Assembly (NCBI GenBank): GCA_902805755.1
Contig: CADCUA010000358.1
Location: 1-7,579, forward strand
Direction of reading: 5' to 3'
DNA length: 7,579 nt
Source: an uncultured Lysobacter sp.
GTDB taxonomy: Bacteria; Pseudomonadota; Gammaproteobacteria; Xanthomonadales; Xanthomonadaceae
Shown here piece after piece: positions 1 to 7,060 of this stretch. The position numbers and the translations under genes were made by a program. The notes under the pieces are model-generated. The model was not told the origin of the DNA. It ran no database searches and was given only the letters and a program-made list of their open reading frames with translations. Position 1 is the stretch's first letter, and each line of letters begins with the position of its first letter.

Positions 1-470
<470 letters not shown>

Positions 471-481
471 AGCGGGAGCGA

Positions 482-487
482 AGTATA
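482..487 (-). promoter_or_regulatory. Probable -10 element of the tRNA-Leu promoter
   Basis: TATACT on the minus strand, within TATATACT, is one mismatch from the sigma-70 consensus TATAAT and stands out in this G+C-rich sequence. It ends 11 nt before the mature tRNA 5' end, so transcription would begin about 5 nt before the tRNA. The stretch between the -10 and the gene (TCGCTCCCGCT) is G+C rich, as in stringently controlled stable-RNA promoters. No convincing -35 hexamer is visible 16-18 nt upstream. Confidence 0.6.
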
Positions 488-530
488 TACCGGCGTCGCG
501 CGAGCTTTCGCATCCGCGCCGTCGTGCAGC

Positions 531-1142
531 TCACCCCGTGCGGTCGCTGCACAGCGTCCGGTCGATGCGCGTGTACCACTCGCCACTTTCAACTTCAAAC
601 ATCGCGCAGGCCTGCATCGGCGCCTTGTAGATATGCAGGGAGACGGCGACGGTGTCGTCGCTGGCGTTGCGGATGGTGTGGTACTCGTGCGGCGGGATGA
701 GGCTGCCGGCGCTTCCCGCGCCGGCCTGCATGCCACCCGCGGCGCGAAAGCGCACGCGATCGCCCGCGCGTTCCAGCAATTCGTACTGGGTGATCTCCAG
801 CTCGCCGGCCCAGACGCCTTCGACGCACCACAGCCCGTCGTGGTCGTGCACCAGCGTGCCCTGACCGGGCGCCCAGGTCATCGCAACGACGCTGTAGCCG
901 AACTCCGGACTGCGGTAGAGCTCGCGTCGTGCGTAGCGCGTCGTCAGCGGCTCATACACGCAGGGCGGCAGCTCGATGGCGCGATCCCGGATTGCATGAC
1001 ACAGCGCATTACGAAGCGCTGCCGTTACCGCATGTTCGTCCTTCTGTGCGACCGCATGGTCGAGCACCGGGATGAATCGTTCGCGACCCGGAAAATCCAC
1101 ATCGGGCCAGTCCGTCGAAGCAGAAGCGTTGGTTATATCCAT
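531..1142 (-). CDS. Cysteine dioxygenase family protein (cupin, type I CDO)
   Basis: This 203-residue protein is predicted to be a cytoplasmic non-heme iron thiol dioxygenase oxidising L-cysteine to cysteine sulfinate. The iron ligands by alignment to mammalian CDO are His99 and His101 (VHDHDG) and His155 (HEYHTIRN), matching rat His86, His88 and His140. The Ser168-Leu-His170-Ile-Tyr172 motif matches the rat Ser153-His155-Tyr157 triad with identical spacing from the third His. Arg72 or Arg73 (YARRE) lies at the substrate-carboxylate Arg60 position, favouring cysteine over 3-mercaptopropionate. Cys106 falls exactly at rat Cys93, the thioether-forming residue that most bacterial CDOs replace by Gly. 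The ATG at 1142 is the first start after an in-frame TAG; no strong Shine-Dalgarno is visible, and a palindrome covers the start. It follows metX by 16 nt, so the two are probably co-transcribed. Family sure; substrate inferred. Confidence 0.9.
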   Translation of the reverse strand: MDITNASASTDWPDVDFPGRERFIPVLDHAVAQKDEHAVTAALRNALCHAIRDRAIELPPCVYEPLTTRYARRELYRSPEFGYSVVAMTWAPGQGTLVHDHDGLWCVEGVWAGELEITQYELLERAGDRVRFRAAGGMQAGAGSAGSLIPPHEYHTIRNASDDTVAVSLHIYKAPMQACAMFEVESGEWYTRIDRTLCSDRTG

Positions 1143-1149
1143 ATAACCA
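1130..1149. repeat. 20-bp palindrome over the cysteine dioxygenase start codon
   Basis: Two perfect 9-nt arms, TGGTTATAT (1130-1138) and ATATAACCA (1141-1149), flank a 2-nt spacer. The repeat is A+T rich in a G+C-rich region and includes the start codon at 1142-1140. As DNA it looks like a dimeric-repressor operator. As mRNA it could form an 8-bp stem with a 4-nt loop that hides the initiation codon. Its use is inference; the symmetry is seen directly. Confidence 0.6.
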
Positions 1150-1158
1150 TTCTAGCGC

Positions 1159-2295
1159 TCAGTGCAGCTCGGCGAGGAAGCCTCCAACCGCCGGGCCGAA
1201 CCTCGCGATGTCGACAAGGAAAGCATCGTGGCCCTGTGGAGATTCCAGTGGAAGGAAGCGCGAATGCGCCCCGCCTATGCGCAGGCCTTCGGCAATCGCC
1301 TGTTGCTGCTGCAACGGGAACAGGATGTCCGTCTGCACGCCGATGGCGAGCGCGCGCTCCACCTTGACCAGCGCAAGGCCTGCACCCGCATCCACATCAC
1401 TGTTGCCGCCCGGATGCATCGCGTAGTCGCCGATATCGAACCAGTCCATCGAGCGACTGAGGTACAGATAACAGTTGGGATCGAAGCGACGGACGAAGCG
1501 GCGCGCGTGAGCCTCGAGATAGCTCTCGACTTCGAACTCGAGCCCGAACGGATCGCCATCGGCGCGGTCGGAATCGAGCCTGACGCGGCCGAAGCGGCCG
1601 TCCCATTCCAGCGCGGAGCGGTAGGTGATGACGCCCAGCTTGCGCGCCATGCGCATGCCGGATTCGGGATACGTGTGCTCGTCGTAGCGGCCGCCGTTCC
1701 AGTTCGGATCCAGGCGGATGGCCTCGCGTTGCAGCGAGCGGATCGCAATCGAGAACGGCAGCGCTCGAGCCGCGCCGGAGATGTTGATGTGCGCACGCGC
1801 AATGCCGGGGTGTCGCAGCAGGAAGGCGAGGGCGACCATGCCGCCCATCGAGTTGCCGATCACGCAGGCCAGTTGCGGGATTTCCAGCGCCCGGACGACG
1901 TGCGCGGCAGCGTCGGCACAGTCCTCCACCGACAGCTCCGGGAAATCGAGCCGGTAAGGCTCACCAGTGGTCGGGTTGAGGGATGCCGGCCCGGTCGAAC
2001 CTTTGCAGCTACCCAGCGAATTCACGCACACGACAAACCAGTGGTTCGTATCGATCGCCTTGCTCGGGCCGAGCATGCCTTCCCACCAGCCGGGCTCGGC
2101 ATTCCCGCCATTTGCCGCGGCGTGCGCGTCCGGTGAAAGGCCCGTCAGGATGAGCACCGCGTTGTCGCGCGCCGCGTTTAACGCACCCCAGGTCTCATAG
2201 GCGACGCGACCGTCGCGCAGCACGCCACCGCGTTTCATTTCAAAGCGCTCGGGCAGGTCGATGAAACGGGTGCCAGGCGGGATGAACTCGCTCAT
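1159..2295 (-). CDS. metX: MetX-family O-succinyltransferase (probably serine O-succinyltransferase)
   Basis: This 378-residue alpha/beta-hydrolase-fold acyltransferase of the MetX family is cytoplasmic and of full length. The nucleophile is Ser149 in the elbow GNSMGG (147-152); Asp323 (QTDILFP) and His356 (QGHDAF) complete the triad. The family block NSLGSCKGSTGPAS is at 92-105. Where typical homoserine acetyltransferases read TGDSH, this protein has TGLSPDAH (51-58). From memory it closely resembles the Xanthomonas MetX proteins re-described as serine O-succinyltransferases, which make O-succinyl-L-serine for cysteine synthesis; homoserine succinylation remains possible. The ATG at 2295 is chosen because it follows AAGGAG (2312-2307) by 11 nt and an in-frame TGA closes the frame at 2320. 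A cysteine dioxygenase gene follows after 16 nt; the ccm operon ends 128 nt upstream. Family certain; the acceptor is inferred. Confidence 0.93.
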   Translation of the reverse strand: MSEFIPPGTRFIDLPERFEMKRGGVLRDGRVAYETWGALNAARDNAVLILTGLSPDAHAAANGGNAEPGWWEGMLGPSKAIDTNHWFVVCVNSLGSCKGSTGPASLNPTTGEPYRLDFPELSVEDCADAAAHVVRALEIPQLACVIGNSMGGMVALAFLLRHPGIARAHINISGAARALPFSIAIRSLQREAIRLDPNWNGGRYDEHTYPESGMRMARKLGVITYRSALEWDGRFGRVRLDSDRADGDPFGLEFEVESYLEAHARRFVRRFDPNCYLYLSRSMDWFDIGDYAMHPGGNSDVDAGAGLALVKVERALAIGVQTDILFPLQQQQAIAEGLRIGGAHSRFLPLESPQGHDAFLVDIARFGPAVGGFLAELH

Positions 2296-2302
2296 GCGGT
2301 TT

Positions 2303-2327
2303 ACAACTCCTTGGGCGTATCAGTTGT
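2303..2327 (-). promoter_or_regulatory. metX Shine-Dalgarno with overlapping inverted repeat
   Basis: In the metX leader, ACAACT (2327-2322) can pair with AGTTGT (2308-2303) across a 13-nt loop. The ribosome binding site AAGGAG (2312-2307) lies partly in the loop and partly in the 3' arm, so folding would partly mask it. The 6-bp stem is weak alone. It might allow translational control of metX, but no known riboswitch consensus is recognised. Confidence 0.4.
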
Positions 2328-2385
2328 GCGGGCAGAACACCGGACGGGTGCAGCGCTCGGCGACATCTTGCGTATCGGGCCGGCT

Positions 2386-2401
2386 TCGAGGTTCTCCTCG
2401 A
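2386..2401 (-). repeat. Short hairpin downstream of ccmI
   Basis: TCGAGG (2401-2396 on the minus strand) and CCTCGA (2391-2386) form a perfect 6-bp stem around the 4-nt loop AGAA, starting 22 nt after the ccmI stop. No U-rich tract follows, so it is not a typical intrinsic terminator. It may protect the 3' end of the ccm message or attenuate read-through into metX. Confidence 0.4.
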
Positions 2402-2423
2402 GCAGGCCATGCCATGCAGGCAC

Positions 2424-3416
2424 CTACTGCACGACCCCATCGATCGTCAGCGTGATCGCGTTCCGGGAGCCGAGATCTACTGTTTGCGGCGTGGAGGTCA
2501 TATCGCCCGGCTGCGCCTTCGCATCGCCCGAACTCGAGATGCGGGCGAGCACTTCGACGCGATCAAGCTGCGACAGCTTGCGCGTCGGCATGGGACTGTC
2601 GGCATCGTCGAGCGTCAACGTCATCGGGAAACGCGAGAGCGCGATCTTCTCGGCCGCGACGGGCATGACGGTGCCGGGCACGCGTGCGATCACGAACAGC
2701 GAAGCGCCCTGCGCAACGCGTGCGCTCACAGACGGAGCGAGTGCAACGGTGATTGCAAGACCGTTGCGTGACGTCGCAGCCGTGGCAGGCAACGCGGGAA
2801 GCCCGGCATCGCGGCGTGCCGCGTCGATCTGCGCGCGCAGGCTTGCACCGGTTTTCTGGTCTACCGCGGCCAGCAGCGGCTCCCAGGTGCGCGCGGCATC
2901 CGCTGGCCGTCCCGCCTGGCGGTGCGAGATGCCCAGAAACCAGCGTGCACGCTGGTGCCCGGGTTGCAGGTCGAGGGCGCGCTGGAGCATTGCTATCGCT
3001 TTCGCATCGAATGCGCGGTCTGGCGCTGCGCGGGCGCGTGTTTCGGCTGCTTCGACCAGAACGTCCGCGTCGGGTGCGCGCTCGAGTGCCTGCGCATACG
3101 CCGCGCTTGCCTCCTGCAGGCGGCCCTGGTTTACGTACGCACGGGCGAGGATCCGCCAGCCCTCGGGCTGGTCAGGATTACGCGCGAGTTCGGCTGCGAG
3201 CTGGTCGATGGCGGCATCCATCGTTGCGGGTGCTGTTCGTCTGGCGGGATCGAGCGAATCGGGCGTGCCCACCAGCGAATAAACAAGCACGGTCGAAAGC
3301 GCCAAGGCACTCGCAACTCCTGCGCCGGCCAGCGGTCGCTGGCGCCATAGCGGGCGCGTCACGAGCCCGAGCGTGACCAACACCAGTGCAGCAGCAGCGA
3401 GCAGGAACAGCGTCAT
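2424..3416 (-). CDS. ccmI: Cytochrome c maturation protein CcmI (CycH), TPR apocytochrome chaperone
   Basis: This 330-residue inner-membrane protein binds apocytochrome c and delivers it to the CcmF/CcmH heme lyase. Visible parts are TM1 at about 2-20, a short basic loop, TM2 at about 32-50, then a periplasmic TPR region with helix pairs such as PEGWRILARAYVNQGR and RWFLGISHRQAGRP. A beta-rich C-terminal domain from about residue 218 carries SLFVIARVPG and MPVAAEKI, typical of long CcmI proteins. The frame stays open upstream to 3623, but the true start is the ATG at 3416: it gives the expected membrane N-terminus, lies 1 nt after the ccmH stop, and has AGGA 8 nt upstream inside ccmH. Everything upstream in this frame is a shadow of ccmH. 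It is the last gene of the ccm operon. Length fits a full bipartite CcmI. Confidence 0.93.
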   Translation of the reverse strand: MTLFLLAAAALVLVTLGLVTRPLWRQRPLAGAGVASALALSTVLVYSLVGTPDSLDPARRTAPATMDAAIDQLAAELARNPDQPEGWRILARAYVNQGRLQEASAAYAQALERAPDADVLVEAAETRARAAPDRAFDAKAIAMLQRALDLQPGHQRARWFLGISHRQAGRPADAARTWEPLLAAVDQKTGASLRAQIDAARRDAGLPALPATAATSRNGLAITVALAPSVSARVAQGASLFVIARVPGTVMPVAAEKIALSRFPMTLTLDDADSPMPTRKLSQLDRVEVLARISSSGDAKAQPGDMTSTPQTVDLGSRNAITLTIDGVVQ

Positions 3417-3417
3417 G

Positions 3418-3933
3418 TCACCATTCCTGCTCGTCGTTGATCGACTCGCTCGAAGGCCTTGCGCGTCGGGAGCGCAGCGTCGAGAACACGAGCAGCGCGC
3501 CGCCTGCGAGCACCAGTGCCGGGCCGAACCAGAGGAGCCAGGTTTTCGCTCCGACCTGTGGGCGGTACAGCACGAACTCGCCGTAGCGCTGCACGAGGAA
3601 CTGGCGGATCTCCTCGTCCCCACGACCTTCTCGTATGAGCGTTAGCACTTCGCGGCGCAGGTCGACGGCGATCTGTGCGTTCGAATCGGCGAGCGACTGG
3701 TTCTGGCACATGACGCAACGCAACTCGCTCACAAGCGCGTTGAAGCGCGTTTCCTCGAGCGAATTCTCGAACTCCAACGGTGCTGCATCGCTCGACGGCT
3801 GCGCGTGCAGCGCAGCACCCCACGAGAGCGTCATTGCAATCAGCAGGAACATCGCAAGCCGTGTGAACGACCAGCCGCGCCGCTGTGGCCCGCCGGCGTC
3901 AACAGCACGAACTGCAGCGGAGAGGCGTTTCAT
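3418..3933 (-). CDS. ccmH: Cytochrome c maturation protein CcmH (CycL), thiol-redox subunit
   Basis: This 171-residue membrane-anchored periplasmic thiol oxidoreductase works with CcmG to reduce apocytochrome CXXCH cysteines and is part of the heme lyase. The signature RCVMCQNQ is at 72-79, with redox cysteines Cys73 and Cys76, followed by the helical region DSNAQIAVDLRREV and the conserved RYGEFVLYRP. A C-terminal membrane segment lies at about 131-152. It is the short CycL-type form; the CcmI part is a separate gene downstream. The ATG at 3933 overlaps the ccmG stop (ATGA), favouring coupling, and gives a basic N-region before a signal segment at about 26-44 ending in HAQ. The N-region is long; Met28 (3852) would give a more usual signal peptide but has no visible Shine-Dalgarno. 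Confidence 0.95.
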   Translation of the reverse strand: MKRLSAAVRAVDAGGPQRRGWSFTRLAMFLLIAMTLSWGAALHAQPSSDAAPLEFENSLEETRFNALVSELRCVMCQNQSLADSNAQIAVDLRREVLTLIREGRGDEEIRQFLVQRYGEFVLYRPQVGAKTWLLWFGPALVLAGGALLVFSTLRSRRARPSSESINDEQEW

Positions 3934-4499
3934 CCGCGCTCGATCTCCGCAAGCCGGGGCATCAGCTCGTCGCGGATCGTTGCCTCGGTCATCGGGCCCA
4001 CGTGCTTCCAACGGATCACGCCCTTGCCGTCCACGAGGAACGTTTCGGGCGCGCCGTAGATGCCCCATTCAATCGCGGATTCGCCGCTGCGGTCGCTCAA
4101 TACGAGCCAGTACGGGTTGCCGAATTGCTCCAGCCACCGAAGCGCATCGGCGGGTTCGTCGTTCCAGTTGAAGCCGATGACGCGCAGGCGGCGCGTTTCC
4201 GCGAAGCGCGTCAGCACCGGGTGCTCGTCTCGGCAGGCGGGGCACCAGCTGCCCCAGACATTAAGCAGATACGGTGTGCCGCGAAGATCCCTGTTGCTGA
4301 CCTTGCGGCCGGGTTCGTGCAGCACAGGCAAGGAAAAGGCCGGCGCAGGCTTGCCGATCAGCGGCGAGGGCAGGGCGTCGCGATCCGGATTGCGACTGAG
4401 CATGACACCCGCGAACAGCAACGCGCCGAGCGCGGCGACGATCAGCAATGGCAGCCAGCGCATCACGCCGCGCCGGGGACCGGGCGTAGTCTCGACCAT
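3930..4499 (-). CDS. ccmG: Thiol:disulfide interchange protein CcmG/DsbE
   Basis: This 189-residue periplasmic thioredoxin-like protein is tethered by one N-terminal membrane segment (about 15-34). It passes reducing power from the inner membrane (DsbD or CcdA) to CcmH or apocytochrome c. The active site is Trp85-Cys86-Pro-Ala-Cys89, and the cis-proline is Pro151 in GIYGAPETF. The GFNWNDEP segment at 109-116 is the acidic insertion that marks CcmG among thioredoxin folds. The ATG at 4499 shares one base with the ccmF stop (TGATG) and follows AAAGGA by 9 nt. A GTG at 4502 would add one residue and cannot be excluded. It also overlaps ccmH at its 3' end by 4 nt. The CPAC loop differs from the CPTC of E. 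coli CcmG. Confidence 0.95.
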   Translation of the reverse strand: MVETTPGPRRGVMRWLPLLIVAALGALLFAGVMLSRNPDRDALPSPLIGKPAPAFSLPVLHEPGRKVSNRDLRGTPYLLNVWGSWCPACRDEHPVLTRFAETRRLRVIGFNWNDEPADALRWLEQFGNPYWLVLSDRSGESAIEWGIYGAPETFLVDGKGVIRWKHVGPMTEATIRDELMPRLAEIERG

Positions 4500-6418
4500 C
4501 ACATGCTGTCCTTTCGATTGCGGAAACGCCGGTCGGTCGCGGCCACCAGGCCGCCAAGCACCATCAGCAACGCGCCTGCCCAGACCCAGCGGACGAAGGG
4601 TTTGATGTGCACGCGAAGCGCCCAGGCATCGTTGCCGAGCGGCTCGCCCAGTGCGACATACAGATCGCGCGTGATTCCGCGCTCGATCGCAGCCTCGGTC
4701 ATCACCTGGCCGCCGCTGAGGTAGGCACGTTTCTCGGGATGCAGTACGGCCAGCGGTGCGCCATCTTCCAGTACGGTTACGGCGCCGCGGTCTGCCGTGT
4801 AATTCGGGCCCTGCAGCTTGGTGACGCCATCAAGCCGCAGGGTAAAGCGACCGACTTCGATGGCCTGTCCGGCGCGCACCGCGAGTTCCCGTTGATGGTT
4901 CAGACCTTCCACCAGCAGCGCGCCCAGCAGGAAGACCGCGACCCCGAGATGCGCGAGCGTCATGCCCAGCATCTCGGCGGTCATGCGCCCGCCCTGGCGC
5001 ACGCGTGACCAGACGAAGCGCAACGTTCCCAAGCCCACCCAAGCCGCGCCGAGGACACCCGCGGCCACCTTCAGCGGGCCCTGCGGTGCGAGGAAGAACG
5101 CCGCGATCGCTGCGCACAGGGCGAGGCCTGCCCAGGGCAGCAGCATCGAAAGCGGGCGCGAGGGCTGCTCGCGCTGCCAGCGCGTCAGCGGACCGAACGG
5201 TACCAGCAGCACCAGCGGCGCCATGAGCAGCGTGAACATCAACGCGAAGTACGGCGGGCCCACTGAAATCTTGCCCAGCGACAATGCGTCGGCCAACAGC
5301 GGGTACAACGTGCCGAGCAGCACCATCGCGCAAGCGGTGGATAGCAGAAGGTTGTTCAACAGCAGCAGCGTCTCGCGCGAACTCGCTTCGAACGGTGCGC
5401 CCGCGTCGTCCAGCGATGGTGCGCGCAGCGCGTAGAGCAGCAGCGAGCCACCCACGATGATGCCGAGGAAGATCAGGATGAACAGGCCGCGTGTCGGGTC
5501 CGCAGCAAATGCATGCACACTGGTCAGCACGCCCGAGCGCACCAAGAACGTGCCGAGCAGCGACAGCGAGAACGTTGCGATGGCCAGCAGCAGCGTCCAT
5601 CCGCGGAAGCTTCCGCGCTTTTCGGTGACGGCCTGCGAATGCAGCAGCGCGGTGCCGACCAGCCAAGGCATGAAGCTCGCGTTCTCGACCGGGTCCCAGA
5701 ACCACCAGCCGCCCCAGCCCAGCTCGTAGTACGCCCACCACGAGCCCAGGGCGATGCCGAACGTCAGGAACGCCCACGCGACGTTCGTCCACGGCCGCGT
5801 CCAGCGCAGCCAGCGCGCATCGATGCGCCCGTCCAGCAGCGCCGCGATCGCGAAGGCGAACGGCACCGAGAAGCCAACGTAGCCGAGGTACAGCATCGGG
5901 GGGTGGATGATCATCCCCGGGTCCTGCAGCAGCGGGTTCAGGTCGCGTCCTTCCGCCCCGGCCGGCAGCAGGCGCTCGAACGGATTGCTGGTGAAGATCA
6001 GGAACGCGAAAAATCCGAGGCTCACCAGACCCATCACGCCCAGTACGCGCGCGATCACGGTCAAGGGCAGGCGCTGTGAGAAGCAGGCGACCGCGCCGGT
6101 CCATAGCGCCAGGATCAATACCCACAGCAGCAGCGAGCCTTCGTGTGCACCCCAGACCGCGGTGTAGCGGTACACCATCGGCAACAGCGAGTTGCTGTTC
6201 TGTGCGACGTACTTGAGCGAGAAGTCCTGCGAGACGAATCCCCAGGTGAGGATCGCGAACGCCAGCGCCACCAGCGCCAGCTGCGCGAACGCGGCAGGGC
6301 GGGCAATGTGCATCCAGGCATCGATGCCGCGGTGCGCGCCTACGAGGGGCAACGCTGCCTGCAGCGCGGCAATGAGCAGTGCGAGTGCGAGCGCGACCTG
6401 CCCGAGTTCGGGAAGCAT
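4499..6418 (-). CDS. ccmF: Heme lyase subunit CcmF
   Basis: This 639-residue polytopic inner-membrane protein takes heme from holo-CcmE and attaches it to apocytochrome c, together with CcmH and CcmI. The early WGAHEGSLLLW motif is at 89-99, and the periplasmic WWD signature GWGGWWFWDPVENASFMPW is at about 234-252. Heme-ligand histidines are His172 (IIHPP), His260 (LLHSQAVTEKRG), His302 (TSVHAF) and His490 (LAHLG), each one position before its E. coli counterpart. A soluble periplasmic domain (about 513-607) precedes a last membrane helix near the C-terminus. Length is near the family norm of about 650. The ATG at 6418 gives the standard MLPELG start, 10 nt after the ccmE stop. No Shine-Dalgarno is visible there, so it probably relies on coupling to ccmE. 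Its stop overlaps ccmG. Confidence 0.97.
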   Translation of the reverse strand: MLPELGQVALALALLIAALQAALPLVGAHRGIDAWMHIARPAAFAQLALVALAFAILTWGFVSQDFSLKYVAQNSNSLLPMVYRYTAVWGAHEGSLLLWVLILALWTGAVACFSQRLPLTVIARVLGVMGLVSLGFFAFLIFTSNPFERLLPAGAEGRDLNPLLQDPGMIIHPPMLYLGYVGFSVPFAFAIAALLDGRIDARWLRWTRPWTNVAWAFLTFGIALGSWWAYYELGWGGWWFWDPVENASFMPWLVGTALLHSQAVTEKRGSFRGWTLLLAIATFSLSLLGTFLVRSGVLTSVHAFAADPTRGLFILIFLGIIVGGSLLLYALRAPSLDDAGAPFEASSRETLLLLNNLLLSTACAMVLLGTLYPLLADALSLGKISVGPPYFALMFTLLMAPLVLLVPFGPLTRWQREQPSRPLSMLLPWAGLALCAAIAAFFLAPQGPLKVAAGVLGAAWVGLGTLRFVWSRVRQGGRMTAEMLGMTLAHLGVAVFLLGALLVEGLNHQRELAVRAGQAIEVGRFTLRLDGVTKLQGPNYTADRGAVTVLEDGAPLAVLHPEKRAYLSGGQVMTEAAIERGITRDLYVALGEPLGNDAWALRVHIKPFVRWVWAGALLMVLGGLVAATDRRFRNRKDSM

Positions 6419-6428
6419 GGAGGCGTCG

Positions 6429-6899
6429 TCAGTTCAGTGACGCGCCGGGCGCGGCGACAGGCTCGACATCATGTCGCTTGTGCGCCATGCCCATCTTGTC
6501 GGCCACTTCCTTCGGCATGTAGGCCTCGTCGTGCTTCGCGAGCACTTCCTCTGCGACGAATCGGTCCCCTTCCATGCGCCCGGTCGCGATGACGGCCTGC
6601 TTCTCACGGAACAGGTCGGGCAGGATGCCGTTGTAGACCACGGGCATCAGGGCATCGCCGTCGCTGACCTTGAAGCGCGCCTCGAGCGAGCCGGGCGTGC
6701 GCTCGAACGATCCGGCGGCGACCATGCCGCCCAGGCGGAAACGCGCCTGCTGGCCGGTTTCGCCGCGAAGCACTTCGCTCGGTGTGTACAGATACGTCAT
6801 GTTCCGCTGCAGCGCGAAAGCGACAAGCGTTGTTGCGAGGCCAGCGGCGGCCACGAGCGCCAGGATCCACAGCAGGCGGCGGCGTCGGACGGGGTTCAT
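6429..6899 (-). CDS. ccmE: Periplasmic heme chaperone CcmE (CycJ)
   Basis: This 156-residue heme chaperone covalently holds heme on a histidine and passes it to CcmF. It has a basic N-terminus (RRRR at 5-8), one membrane anchor at about 9-30, and an OB-fold periplasmic domain. The domain contains YTPSEVL (38-44), FRLGGMV (54-60) and [13 protein letters not shown] (87-99). The heme-binding His123 and Tyr127 lie in [10 protein letters not shown], equivalent to E. coli His130 and Tyr134. A short flexible, Pro/Ala-containing C-terminal tail follows. The start codon overlaps the ccmD stop (ATGA). Full length for the family. Confidence 0.97.
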   Translation of the reverse strand: MNPVRRRRLLWILALVAAAGLATTLVAFALQRNMTYLYTPSEVLRGETGQQARFRLGGMVAAGSFERTPGSLEARFKVSDGDALMPVVYNGILPDLFREKQAVIATGRMEGDRFVAEEVLAKHDEAYMPKEVADKMGMAHKRHDVEPVAAPGASLN

Positions 6900-7060
6900 C
6901 GTTTGAGTTCTCCGGTGGCGGGGCGCGTGGTGTCGCGTGCGGCACGCCGCTGCGCAATGCGCAGCTGGCGGCGGATCTGCAGACGTGTGGCGAGGTAATC
7001 CCAGCCGAGCACGATGGCGAACACGGCGTAAGCCGCGATTACGTAATTCTGGTAGCTCAC
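6896..7060 (-). CDS. ccmD: Heme exporter accessory protein CcmD
   Basis: This 54-residue small membrane protein stabilises the CcmABC-CcmE complex and is needed for release of holo-CcmE. A GTG start at 7060 overlaps the ccmC stop (GTGA); the stop overlaps the ccmE start (ATGA). After a short SYQNY lead there is a single hydrophobic segment at about 7-25 with an internal WDY, then a strongly basic amphipathic tail ([18 protein letters not shown]). Size, topology and place between ccmC and ccmE are all typical; sequence conservation in this family is low, so position carries much of the call. The GTG start is supported by the overlap and by a weak GCGGGA about 8 nt upstream. Confidence 0.92.
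   Translation of the reverse strand: MSYQNYVIAAYAVFAIVLGWDYLATRLQIRRQLRIAQRRAARDTTRPATGELKR

Noticed and set aside
1162..2136. Long plus-strand open frame (324 codons) opposite metX
   Set aside because: It is a G+C-driven shadow of metX. The product is rich in Arg, Ala and Glu with no recognisable domain, while the minus strand encodes a complete MetX with its catalytic triad.
2386..2401. Intrinsic terminator of the ccm operon
   Set aside because: The stem is perfect but only 6 bp, and the sequence after it is G+C rich with no U-tract, so it was recorded only as a hairpin.
2296..2423. SAM-I riboswitch upstream of metX
   Set aside because: Only a GGCCCGAT stretch resembles the SAM-I core. 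The flanking P1 and P2 kink-turn and the CCGGCAACC-type segments are absent, and no terminator/antiterminator pair is visible.
3417..3623. Upstream extension of the ccmI frame
   Set aside because: The extra 69 residues are Ser/Arg/Cys-rich and lie inside ccmH. The ATG at 3416 gives the normal two-helix CcmI N-terminus and has a Shine-Dalgarno.
4830..6125. Long minus-strand open frame (431 codons) inside ccmF in another frame
   Set aside because: The composition is Arg/Ala/Gly-rich without domains, and it lies entirely inside the intact ccmF with conserved motifs.
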